From Sycon ciliatum (lineage: Eukaryota; Porifera; Calcarea; Leucosolenida; Sycettidae): a DNA stretch of 64,000 bases. Below, one piece after another: positions 34,856-44,388 of the stretch (its first letter is position 1; every line of letters begins with the position of its first letter). The stretch is taken from contig NC_088655.1 in NCBI RefSeq assembly GCF_964019385.1, positions 17,467,690-17,531,689 of the forward strand, read 5' to 3'. The notes beneath the pieces were generated by a model. It did no database searches. It worked only from the letters and a program-made list of their open reading frames with translations, and had not been told where the DNA came from. Position numbers and translations under genes: made by a program.

Positions 34856-36250
34856 TGGGTACAATTATTCAAGAAAGAAAAAAAAATATATGAGCCCCAG
34901 CCGGCAGAAACCTGAACATGTGTAATTTTTTCAAAAATTATTTTTTCGCTCGAAATTGATTTAACACTATTAATCATTCAAGTTATCAAGTTTGGTGACA
35001 ATCTGATGAGCGAAAGCATGGAAAATAGAGTTTGAAGTCACACAGGTCAAGATTCGGTGCAGTGGGCGCAGCATCCATGCCCAGTAACTCCATGCAAGTT
35101 GATCCTACAGTTTCTGATTGTGATGTGGAACAGGTACATGTAAGTAAATAGAATGCAAGTCAGGCTTGCCTTCTTGGTGATGCAGGCATGAGTAGTTCAG
35201 AAGTGTGACGATATTCCGTATACACCACTACCTTCTTTACAACACCAGAGTGCGAAACGATGATTGGTGGCTGGCCTTCCAAATTGTGTTCAGGGACCTC
35301 TGTGCTGCCAGTTTGAGCGTTGTCCCAAAGCTTGCCATACTGATAGATGTACTGACCAATACCACTGACATCCACTCCCTTGCACACTTTCACTCAGACC
35401 ATGATTTCAGCATAATTGTATTTCAATGATATGAGCGAATATTCGCGTTTTCTACCACGTGAAGATGTTGCCCCAAAGCGTTCAGCCGGTTTGACTTTTT
35501 TGGGATCGCCTTTCTCAGCACAGGCAGCAGCCAGCTTGGCGTCGTCTGGCAAGGTAGAGTACTGATATTTACTACGCTCTGTTTTGCGCCGTGAGAAGCC
35601 CTCCATCAGTGTCTGCAACATCATTGTTGTCGATGTAGAAATACGGATCGCTCAGCGGGTCGACATTCAGCTTCTCCTCGCAGTCGCTATTACTCCAGCA
35701 CTGACTATCGTCGCCATCAGTATCCAGTGTCGATTTTATGAGGGCTCTTCATTGCTATGCAGATGAGACTCGCCACTGCTGGACAAACTCAGCGAGGTCG
35801 CCACCAAAGAAATAATTCCGATCGCGAACTAACTTTCAGCGCCGCTTCGTACAGGGAGTCTCATGCTGACTACTCTGGACATAAGTCCTTGTCGCGACAC
35901 CTGTCGCCATCGCTGTGTCTAAACTCAACCTCCGTGTGACGAGCTCTCACCTAGCGCTAAAATCAATTGACCAGAGACATTTGAAGACACTTGAAACTCC
36001 TTTGACAACAAAGACACCCACTCGATCGAAAAAGAATCTTCAAAAGCCAGCTCACTGCGCGTCCCAAACTTTGACGTCACATTTTGATGATTGATATCAA
36101 GTACACAAGTGCTGGTTTTCGCTGGCCGGGGCTCATATATATATATCAGGAAGGAGATATAATAATATCAATAATAAAGCCATTGCCGAGCCACCGTGCT
36201 CACAGCAGAGACTTCTGTGTGTGTTATTGTTGTGAAGTGGACCACAAAGA
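34856..36250 (-). other. Unassigned segment between direct repeats, with coding traces
   Basis: On the minus strand 35720-35580 reads as an acidic exon-like stretch (DTDGDDSQCW ... DPLSDPYFYIDNNDV). The next frame, 35624-35394, is basic, and another lies at 35393-35160. No family is recognised; an acidic N-terminus resembles that of some piggyBac-like transposases, but no DDD motif is seen. A GCTCATATATATATATCAGG tract lies near 36130. Confidence 0.3.
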
Positions 36251-36479
36251 CTATCCAGTATCTGTCCCGTAACTGTCCCGTATCTGTGACTAAAAAGGCT
36301 CTACAGGATTGTACATAACAGCTGGCCACAATATTTGCTGGCTCCCGTATCTGTCCCGTACCGTACCATCAATCACAGCTGGCCACAATATTCGTCGTAT
36401 TATGTATACGACTTCCTGATGTAGAGGGAGAATTGGAAAGAAATAGGGGGACGAGGAGGAAATGAAATTTGAAAAGACG

Positions 36480-36785
36480 CCGAATAAGTGATAGGATGCG
36501 CCAGCAAAAACATACTTTGGAAGAGAGATCCCGTCGTCTCCAAAATAAGCGTTAACGGGCGATTCAGCGCCGTTCAAAGGAAACTTCGGAAGAGAGATCC
36601 CGTTGACTCCAGAACGCCCGTGATCGGCAGAGTCAGCGCCGGTCCCAGGGAACGTCAGGACAGACATCCCGTCGAGTCCAGAACGCCCGTGATCGGCAGA
36701 GTCAGCGCCGGTCCCAGGGAACGTCAGGACAGACATCCCGTCGACTCCAGAACGCCCGTGATCGGCAGAGTCAACGCCGGTCCCG
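36480..36785. repeat. 69-bp minisatellite in LINE 5' region
   Basis: The unit CCAGAACGCCCGTGATCGGC AGAGTCAGCGCCGGTCCC plus the GGAACGTCAGGACAGACATC CCGTCGA part is repeated about four times, with two more diverged units to the left. It is open on both strands because 69 is a multiple of three. A related array of about six units lies at 62268-62585. Confidence 0.85.
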
Positions 36786-37866
36786 TAGCTATGCAGAGGA
36801 CGTTACTTCAGTAACTCATTGAAACGTTTTTGCAATACAATGATGTAGGTAATCAAAGGAAAGAAAACATATCCATCAGTTCTAACAACATGCACGATGA
36901 GCTAGGCAACAAAGCATAGCGTAGGGCCCTGAGCTTGCAAGCTCTCTCGTCGTGTCCGTTGCGTTCGGTTGAAGTACAAGTACATGTAGTGAAATGAAGA
37001 AAAATGGACTATAATTTCAACTAACACCACCTGTTACTTGACAGTCAGCTAATGCGATAACATAATCAATGCACGCCACAGGCTAGGCACCGGTGGATTA
37101 TGCCGGCATAATTATTGGCATAATTTGGTGGTTGAAAATTTGGAACATAATTTGGCATCCTCTAGGAGGTAGGAGCATAACTACACGATTGTACCACAGT
37201 TGTAGTATGTAGGCTACACAATTGTGTACAATGCACTTGGTCAGTGCTGGTGGTCTGCAAGGTTAAGGGTTCGGAGGTCATGCAAATAGTGTTTTCAATG
37301 AAAAGCAGGGTAGAAATCATGGCAATACAGTATTGTATGCTTGAACTCGTCTTCTTCAAAGTTCTTTTTCACACTGACACAGTACATGTAGCAGAAGATG
37401 CGAGTGAATCAGCCTTTATCAGGTATCCCGTAGCGGACGAGATAGTGGCGGATAGTCCGTCAACTCTGTGTTGTACATGTACATTACATTTGTACATTAT
37501 GCATGTTACGAAGTCGTGATCTCTGGTAGTCTGGATTTTAGCAGCCATGATATAACTGCAGGCTATGGATATTGCTCAAAATTGATGCATAGTTGATATT
37601 TGGTCATCATGTGAGGAGAAGTGGAGCTACTGGAGAGATGAGCTGTTTATTTGCAGGGTGAGGTTGACATCGGTTGGACGAGTATGATGATTATGAAGAC
37701 CATGAGTTGAACATGATAATTTTCAAAGGTAACTCAAACTAATTTGGCAATAGCAATGAAAAATATCAATAAAATAATTATTCAGTTTCCTCTGAGACAA
37801 AAATGTGATAATACTCATAAAAAGGACACACTTCAGGCTCATTACAAACATCTTCAAAGTTTTTGT

Positions 37867-37905
37867 CTTCACAAGTATACTTTCAAGCCTTCTCATCAGG
37901 TGAAA
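37867..37905 (-). ncRNA. Hammerhead ribozyme motif 1 (PLE type)
   Basis: Minus strand, in order: stem I UUUCAC, core CUGAUGA, a short stem II region (GAAGGCUU), GAA, palindromic stem III AGUAUACU, U17, then GUGAAG, which pairs with the stem I strand. Stems I and III and all core nucleotides fit; stem II is very weak. This is the minimal, short-stem-III architecture reported for Penelope-like elements. Confidence 0.65.
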
Positions 37906-38112
37906 TACAGGCAAGGGAAAAGGAACAGGAACAGTGGATTAAATTCAATAAGAAGGTGGTAAAACAGCGCAAAAAGAAAGAAAGAAAGAAAGAAGATAGC
38001 TAAAGTAAACAGCGAAAATTGCAATAATGACACAAAGGTGCAAATGCGAGAAAACTCAATAAGCGCGACATGTAGTGCGACAACAAGAGACAACCACTGG
38101 ACATACATGTAA

Positions 38113-38499
38113 CTAACGAGGTTTTGACGACCTACCTAACAGCCTAAGTGTGAATTTGATTTGTTTCTGCTTGCAAAGGTTGGGTTTCCTTGTGTGGATG
38201 TATACAGCTTCCAAAACATTCAGCAATCTAGCACTGCGTACACGTGACACAATCGAAAAACAATCATCCGAATACACAGCACGACAATCAGGATGCTCAA
38301 ACAAATGACTAGCAATGGACGACTCATACTTATCAGAACTAACATCAGAACAATCAGCATGTGCGGTGGACACATCCGATTTCACATGGCTAGTCGAGTG
38401 GACCCTAGCCGTTGCCTCTGTCTGTGCTTTAGTCGCTGCCATCGCCGCCGTTGCCGATCTTGTCATTCTTCTGGTTGATGCGGTTCCTGTCACTGCCAC
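38113..38499 (-). pseudogene. PLE C-terminal fragment 1 (end of GIY-YIG region)
   Basis: The 128-codon frame ends with a pattern shared by three frames in this insertion: S-I-A-S-HL...PDC...D-S/C-FS-I...AR...L-VLEAVYI-T-KP-LC-KQKQ. The same pattern closes PLE-type reverse transcriptase/GIY-YIG proteins, where EA-x-YI and the following P-LC/LN-QK are the last part of the endonuclease. The N-terminal part (Thr/Ala-rich) is not recognised. The reverse transcriptase itself is missing. A hammerhead motif lies about 210 bp downstream. Confidence 0.55.
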
Positions 38500-38749
38500 G
38501 CACGTAGGTGTCTTGTCCGGTTGTTTTTCTGGTGGTCTAGTTAATTGTGAGGTGACGTTGCTTGGTGTTGATGCCGCTGCGTTGGACCATCTTGTACCAG
38601 GATGATTCTTTGCTGGACGTCCCCTCCGTGGTCGAGTGGATCGTGCGTGTTGTGGAATAAGGTGTAGCGGTGCGTGTTCTTTTTGCGCTGTTTTACCACC
38701 TTCTTACTGTATTTAATCCACTGTTCCTGTTCCTTTTCCCTTGCCTGTA

Positions 38750-38788
38750 TTTCACCTGATGAGAAGGCTTGAAAGTATACTTGTGAAG
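38750..38788 (+). ncRNA. Hammerhead ribozyme motif in inverted arm
   Basis: Same sequence as 37867-37905 but on the plus strand (UUUCAC-CUGAUGA...GAAAGUAUACUU-GUGAAG), as expected from the inverted repeat. Confidence 0.6.
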
Positions 38789-38893
38789 ACAAAAACTTTC
38801 AAGATGTTTGTAATGAGCCTGAAGTGTGTCCTTTTTATGAGTATAAAATAATTATTGTGTACTCATAACCATGTATAAACCATTGAAATGAAA

Positions 38894-38935
38894 CAATTCC
38901 GGTACGTTTTCGTGTGACTATCATCAGTGGAACAT
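38894..38935 (-). ncRNA. Hammerhead ribozyme motif 2
   Basis: Minus strand: stem I UUCC, then A, core CUGAUGA, 9-nt UAGUCACAC, GAAA, imperfect stem III ACGUACC, then GGAA closing stem I. The core is complete but stem III has decayed relative to a palindrome. It lies about 195 bp downstream of fragment 2, the same spacing as the other two. Confidence 0.5.
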
Positions 38936-39128
38936 CGCCACATAGTAAGATTCACTAAAACAACCAGATATATGGCCAGAATAATATGAAAAGAAGCGTG
39001 TGAATGCAGCACAGCTAGCGGTTATACATAACGCGTGTAGTGTGAACCTTTGCAGTGTATCTGAGAATGGTAGCAGTAGATGAATGCGGCAGCTGTGAGT
39101 GCGTGTGGACAAAACTGGGGAGTGCGTA

Positions 39129-39440
39129 TTATTTAAAAAGTGTGAGTGCTACAACCTTTTCTTTTTCCTTGCATAGAACAGGGTCACGTGTGCGAATATA
39201 TACAGCTTCCAACACCTGCAACTGCTTAAAGAAACGTGCGCAACAAATAACACCAAACCAGGAATCGTCAAACAACTTACGACAACCCGGACTGGACACC
39301 AAATGCTTGTAGATGGCAGACTTGCTCTTGTCGATGTTGAACTCCTCCTCGTCCGTATTACTCCCATCCTCCACTTCCTGTTCCTGCTCACCCTTGCTTT
39401 CCTCCTGACCATCCTGTTCATCCCCATCATCATCCTCCAT
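39129..39440 (-). pseudogene. PLE C-terminal fragment 2
   Basis: 103 codons. An acidic start (EDDDGDEQDGQEE) is followed by the shared tail: SAIYKHL...PGC...DDSWF...AR...QLQVLEAVYIRT-DPVLCKEKE, closely parallel to fragments 1 and 3. No reverse transcriptase. Interpreted as the 3' part of a 5'-truncated Penelope-like copy. Confidence 0.55.
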
Positions 39441-39856
39441 CTACATCTCCTCATGCCATCGCTTCTTTCTCCATGACGTGTTTACTGCCGCGCTCGTACT
39501 TTCACCTGCCGCTACTGGTTTCGCTACTGGTTCCGCCTTCTCGATTTTTCTTGGTCGGGTCTCCGCTAGTCTCTGGCTTCTCCTCAGACTCGTTTTTCCC
39601 CCATTTTTGTTTCGTTCTCCTGGTGATCTGTCCGTTACCGCCGTCGTGTCTGTTAACGAACGATCGTCCCCTGGTCTCCCATGCAGTGGTATTGTTGCTT
39701 CTTTTCATAATTATTTACTCTAGCTATATACAAATAACCTCCGTGGAGATAATAATTTTAAAATAGCTATGAATAGGATGAAGGCCGCAGACATCACGCA
39801 ACTACGTTACTTGTTTGACATGTATTACTGTGTAATTTATAACAAAAATATGATTG

Positions 39857-39900
39857 AAAACCCAGAATCGATTTTCTCGTTCCTATCATCGGTGGGAAAA
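39857..39900 (-). ncRNA. Hammerhead ribozyme motif 3 (one core change)
   Basis: Minus strand: stem I CCCA, core CCGAUGA (U4 to C), UAGGAACGA, GAA, perfect palindromic stem III AAUCGAUU, C17, then UGGG closing stem I. Everything except core position 4 fits the PLE-type motif. It lies about 165 bp downstream of fragment 3. Confidence 0.5.
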
Positions 39901-40066
39901 AACGGAACTAAGGATACAACCAAAGAAACTGAAGTTAAGTACTGTAAATAGAAAGGTGTTAGAAATAACATCAAGATACAAGTGCAATAAAACCACTAGA
40001 GGAAACGCAAGTAAGGTAACAAGATTACATAACCAAAGGCGAGAAGGCACTGAACGAAGTGTCAAC

Positions 40067-40252
40067 CTACGAATACAACTTCAGTGCAACAATGTGCTCT
40101 TTTTGCTTACACAAAACAGGCTTATGAATACGTATACAAACTGCCTCTAGGACTTTCAACTGCTGGACATAACGCGCACGACACAGTACAGAAAAATGAG
40201 AGTCATCATACACACCAAGACAGTCAGGACGAGATAACAAGTGTAGATACAC
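40067..40252 (-). pseudogene. PLE C-terminal fragment 3
   Basis: 61 codons, almost only the shared tail: YLHLLSRPDC...DDSHFSVLCRAR...QLKVLEAVCIRIHKPVLCKQKE. It is 5'-truncated more than fragments 1 and 2. Confidence 0.55.
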
Positions 40253-41068
40253 AGCTGACTTCTTACGATCAACACATTCATCCGCCTCATCTCGCTCCTT
40301 CCCACCCTATATAACTGGTTGTTTTAGTGATTCTTACTTATTCTTACGAGCGTAATGCGAGAATCCATGAAAGCTTAATTCCATTAATTCGCGAGCATAA
40401 TCCGCCGGAGCGTACCACAGACCAAAGGTACTGACATTCCACAACTAACTCCCTATCGAGCTGGTGTTTTTTTCTTCCTATAAATCCTTGGCTCTCTATG
40501 CGAGTCTATATTTACAAGTTTTTTGTTCATGTTCTTTTCATGTTTCTTCTAGAATTCCCTATTGTGATGTATTTTCGAACTAATAATCTTTCCAAGAAAA
40601 CGTTCCGGGAAACTTTTATACCTTACTCATAGCGTTATTTAAAAAATGTTTAATGTTTCTTGACAAACCGTGGTTGGTCTCACCCTCTCCTAAATTCAAT
40701 TGGCTGTCTTGACATGCCACGAGGTGCAGAAATAAATAAATAAATAAAATAATACGTTCCAGCCACGCAACATTCTCGTTCACTCAAAATTACTAAGTAC
40801 ATTTCTTGCAAAGCCTGGAATATAAACACTAGAAATATTGGGTACAAGTTCAGACGTAGTTTTCTCGCCCAGTTCAGACTTGCCCGTGTACGATTGAGCT
40901 CTCTTGCCGATTACAATGACTGAATGTAATGATTTTTAAAGTGTTGGAGTAGAGTTTCAAATCGTCAGGGACCATACCAGAATGTGACCAGACACATTTA
41001 AAACTAACAAGACATAAACAGAGAAAGAATAGCAAGAAGACCACAGGAAACAATAGACGGCTACAAAT

Positions 41069-41645
41069 CATTAGCCCCATCCCTCACACAAACAAGTCAA
41101 CAAAGAGGCATCTTTGGATTGAGGAGTGCTGGTTTCGAAACAACTGGTTTGAAGCTCAAAGTAGAGCTGGTGTTAGCTCAGAGCAGAGTTGCTGTTAGCT
41201 CGAAGTAGAGCTGCTGTTAGCTCAAAGTAGAGCTGCGGTTAGCTCAAAGTAGAGCTGCGGTTAGCTCAAAAGTAGAGCTGCTGTTAGCTCAAAGTAGAGC
41301 TGCGATTAGCTCAAAGTAGAGCTGCTGTTAGCTCAAAGTAGACCTGCTGTTAGCTCAAAGTAGAGCTGCTGTTAGCTCAAGGTAGAGCTGCTGTTAGCTC
41401 AAAGTAGAGCTGCTGTTAGCTCAAAGTAGAGCTGCGGTTAGCTCAAAGTAGAGCTGCTGTTAGCTCAAAGTAGAGCTGCTGTTAGCTCAAAGTAGAGCTG
41501 CTGTTAGCTCAAAGTAGAGCTGCTGTTAGCTCAAAGTAGAGCTGCTGTTAGCTCAACGTAGAGCTGCAATGCTAAATGGATGTAATATAGCGCAAGGCAG
41601 AGCCGCAGCAAATAGCTAGATAACACCAGTTGTGAGAGTGGACCC
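41069..41645 (-). repeat. Split repeat B2, with 22-bp tandem array
   Basis: CATTAGCCCCATCCCTCACA to GTTGTGAGAGTGGACCC, matching B1 at 41925-42478. The centre is a tandem array of the 22-bp unit AGCTGCTGTTAGCTCAAAGTAG, about 18-20 copies. Confidence 0.9.
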
Positions 41646-41704
41646 GGTTAGTGGGTACGATAATATTATGATGGTGTGAATAAGTTGGATAGGGAGGGAT
41701 GGTG

Positions 41705-41925
41705 GGAAAAGAAACACTGCTGAAGCACGATCCGTTGTCTGGAAGAGCACAACAGGGCAAGCAAGATTTGTTTTTCTTTTCCGCAAAAATGGGCTGGTGC
41801 CATTTGTGATTACGCAGCAAAACAAAGCGCATGACGTCAGTCTTGAATGCAGTACAAAGCAATGCAGTGCAGTGTGTGCGCTAGTTCGGATTGTTGCTAA
41901 CAAGTACTAGCACAGCTAGTACACC
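41705..41925 (-). repeat. Split repeat A2 (221 bp)
   Basis: GGAAAAGAAACACTGCTGAA to GCACAGCTAGTACACC, nearly identical to 45580-45800 (one visible T/G difference). Confidence 0.9.
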
Positions 41926-42478
41926 ATTAGCCCCATCCCTCACACAAACAAGTCAACAAAGAGGCATCTTTGGATTGAGGAGTGCTGGTTTCGAAACAAC
42001 TGGTTTGAAGCTCAAAGTAGAGCTGGTGTTAGCTCAGAGCAGAGTTGCTGTTAGCTCGAAGTAGAGCTGCTGTTAGCTCAAAGTAGAGCTGCGGTTAGCG
42101 CAAAGTAGAGCTGCGGTTAGCTCAAAGTAGAGCTGCTGTTAGCTCAAAGTAGAGCTGCGATTAGCTCAAAGTAGAGCTGCTGTTAGCTCAAAGTAGACCT
42201 GCTGTTAGCTCAGAGTAGAGCTGCTGTTAGCTCAAGGTAGAGCTGCTGTTAGCTCAAAGTAGAGCTGCTGTTAGCTCAAAGTAGAGCTGCGGTTAGCTCA
42301 AAGTAGAGCTGCTGTTAGCTCAAAGTAGAGCTGCTGTTAGCTCAAAGTAGAGCTGCTGTTAGCTCAAAGTAGAGCTGCTGTTAGCTCAACGTAGAGCTGC
42401 AATGCTAAATGGATGTAATATAGCGCAAGGCAGAGCTGCAGCAAATAGCTAGATAACACCAGTTGTGAGAGTGGACCC
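41925..42478 (-). repeat. Split repeat B1, with 22-bp tandem array
   Basis: Abuts A2 directly. It has one array unit fewer than B2 and a few single-base differences (GTTAGCGCAAAG, GCTCAGAGTAG). Confidence 0.9.
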
Positions 42479-42578
42479 ATGAAACCAGCACTCCATTAGC
42501 TAAGCACTATTGACGCACAGCAAGGGTCAACTAATGTCAGCACAGGCAAGCATTGCGCAGCTAGAGTTCAGTAGCTCA

Positions 42579-43341
42579 TTACTCACCCGAGTTGGGGATC
42601 ATGGCATCCATGGCACGGCAGCAAGCCGGGACGATAGCTGGCGCTATGCGCTTGTTGTAGTCTGGATGTAGCATAGACACGCATCGCTCTTTCCACTGAC
42701 CTGCCACTCGGAAGAAGGAGTCGGGGGCACTAGCCATAGCAGCGGTGGTGGCTACACCAATGTGGACCGAATGCCCGGAGTAGTTCGACTGGGATGGTAC
42801 ACCGGCCGCAGCGACAAGAGACCATACTGTTACTGTGAATGACTGCCTGGTCAGCTGCTGTCTGTTCGAGAGTATGAACAAGAGTTGCTCCGGTCCCTCG
42901 CGACGAGTGACAAATGGGTAGCTAACAATGGCACGGACCGGGCAGTACGGCGGTACAGACGGGCCAATGTCACTAGTAACGCCTTTACCGAATGGGTCCG
43001 TCTTGGATGAAAGCAGGAAGAGTTGCAGGCGTCCGTCACCAGGGGAGCTAGTACAGCCCCGTGTGATGCCATTAGTGAATTCAGCGCACCGAAGAAATCC
43101 AAAGAAGCAGCATGGCGGCTTGGTAGAGCAGCTTGTCATGGCCATTCAGGACACTACTTTTCCGGCGTGCATCCGTCAGGTGTCGTAGGATTGGCATAGT
43201 TATAGGAAGGCGAGGGGTGAGTGCAGCCGTACCATGGCATCGCTGGATGCCCTTCAACACCCTCTTCAGAAGCCACGCATCTACTAAGGGGCCGGCAAAC
43301 CCATTCTTCAGGTGGGCTTTATGCACCGCACTCGCATACAC
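42579..43341 (-). pseudogene. Tyrosine recombinase of the split-repeat element, inactivated
   Basis: Two frames joined by a shift near 43110: first HLKNGFAGPLVDAWLLKRVLK and TPRLPITMPILR, then FFGFLRCAEFTNG (with the first catalytic Arg), then YSGHSVHIGVATTAA and GQWKERC. In DIRS-type recombinases the box is GHS-F-R-IGAATTAA; here the second catalytic Arg is His (HSVH). The expected nucleophilic Tyr after G-x-W-K is not at its usual distance. The enzyme would integrate the circular cDNA intermediate; this copy should not. Confidence 0.8.
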
Positions 43342-43364
43342 AGATACAGTTCAGGGCACGCTGA

Positions 43365-44320
43365 TCATAGTTCACGCATGAATGTGTGTCCAGGAACGAT
43401 GACTCGGGCAGCAAAAGTGAGCTTCCCCAGGAGGGACTCGAGTTGACGCTGGCCGATGCTGCGCTCGCTGATAGTAGCCATGAGTGGCGCACGGATCTCG
43501 GACAGCTTGTCCTCTGGTAGCCGAGCTTCGTGGCGCTCGCATTCTAGGACAATACCAAGGAAGGTCAATGATGGTGATGGCCCTTTGAGCTGGGATGGAG
43601 CAAAGAGGAGTGCCGAGATACGTGAACGCCCGGAGGGGGATGGTGAGTTGCTGGTTGGCTGCAGCCAAACCAGTGGAGATATCGAGAAAGTCATCGAGGT
43701 AGTGAAGCCGGTGATCTATAGCAAACTCGTGCTGCATGATCCAGTTGACTGTTGTGGCTACTGAGTCAAAGACGGCTGGGCTGGAGCGGAGGCCGAAAGG
43801 CAGAAAGCGCTCGTAGTAGTAGGAGCCTTCCCAGCGAAGTCCTGACGGCGGACTGGGATCTGCCGAAATGCACTGCGTACATCGAGCTTGGACAAATGCA
43901 CAGGCTGTGGGCATGACATGATGATGTTGATCGCGTTGTCAATGCTCGCGTAGTGCAGAGAGAGCGGCTCGGCAGGAATGCTGTCGTTCGCGCCGGTGCC
44001 TTCCGGACTAGACAGATGGTGGATCATTCGCGGCTTGCCGTTCTTTTTGGGGATGGCACCAATACCAGAGCGGCGCATGAACTGAAATGGAGGTGACGGA
44101 AATGGGCCTGTGGTCTCGCTGCGGGCGCAGGAAGCAGCTAATTGCTCGGATATAAATGCCGAGTGAGTGAAAGCCAATGGTAGATTATTAGAGAAAACCG
44201 AAATGTCGTGTTGGCCGGCAGATCCAAGAGTAAAGCCACGGTGCAGGCCATGGAGAACATACGCAACACATGATTGATCTGAGTGGTTACGTAACAGGCG
44301 GGCAAAACGGTCAGCTAGCA
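43365..44320 (-). pseudogene. DIRS/Ngaro-type reverse transcriptase, frameshifted, RNase H missing
   Basis: The pieces lie in three frames: RRSGIGAIPKKNGKPRMIHHLS and KLDVRSAFRQIPVR (near 44090-43870), then GLRWEGSYYYERFLPFGLRS and HRLHYLDDF (palm motif, near 43840-43690), then LTFLGIVLECE...LP..KL and SLLGKLTFAARVIVPGHTF (connection, to 43365). The YLDD box and the connection motif place it in the DIRS-like group. The recombinase begins almost at once after 43365, so the RNase H domain expected between them is absent. Confidence 0.8.
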
Positions 44321-44388
44321 GTGTGGTGTCTGCAGAGTGTATAGGAAAGAAGCTACGTACCGAGTCAAGCGATTCAGTAGCCATTCTG

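Larger units (their letters stand above)
33015..36965 (-). mobile_element. Second LINE insertion, rearranged
   Basis: The 3' end on the minus strand reads CAAATAAAGTATACAAACAA before the duplicated target: a polyadenylation signal and CAA-rich tail typical of CR1-like LINEs. A decayed reverse-transcriptase C-terminal remnant lies at 34284-34619. The 5' part (36253-36965) carries a 69-bp tandem repeat and is duplicated at 62005-62765. The middle is interrupted by a foldback (33366-33936) and by a segment of unknown nature (34856-36250). Assignment of the whole interval to one insertion rests on the 10-bp target duplication. Confidence 0.6.
37811..38844. repeat. Inverted repeat, about 170-bp arms (PLE pseudo-LTR arms)
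   Basis: Arm 37811-37988 and arm 38677-38844 are reverse complements (ATACTCATAAAAAGGACACA against its mirror; CAGCGCAAAAAGAA against TTCTTTTTGCGCTG). Each arm contains the same hammerhead-like motif. PLEs are known for inverted or tandem pseudo-LTR arrangements. Confidence 0.8.
37083..40414. mobile_element. TIR-bounded 3.3-kb insertion carrying three PLE tails
   Basis: Left end CTAGGCACCGGTGGATTATG and right end (reverse complement) TACGCTCCGGCGGATTATGC match over CCGGYGGATTATGC. The flanks carry CCACAG on both sides (37076-37081 and 40415-40420), and unit 5 (about 62876) and, approximately, unit 1 (about 14350) have the uninterrupted site. The interior consists of repeated Penelope-like 3' ends, so a PLE array may have been carried by, or inserted into, a TIR element. 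Confidence 0.6.

Noticed and set aside
36290..36736. 148-codon repetitive frame (FPGTGADSADHGRSG repeats)
   Set aside because: Product of the 69-bp minisatellite; the opposite strand is equally open.
41069..42478. Possible CRISPR-like array
   Set aside because: The 22-bp units are contiguous with no spacers and lie in a retrotransposon of a eukaryotic genome.
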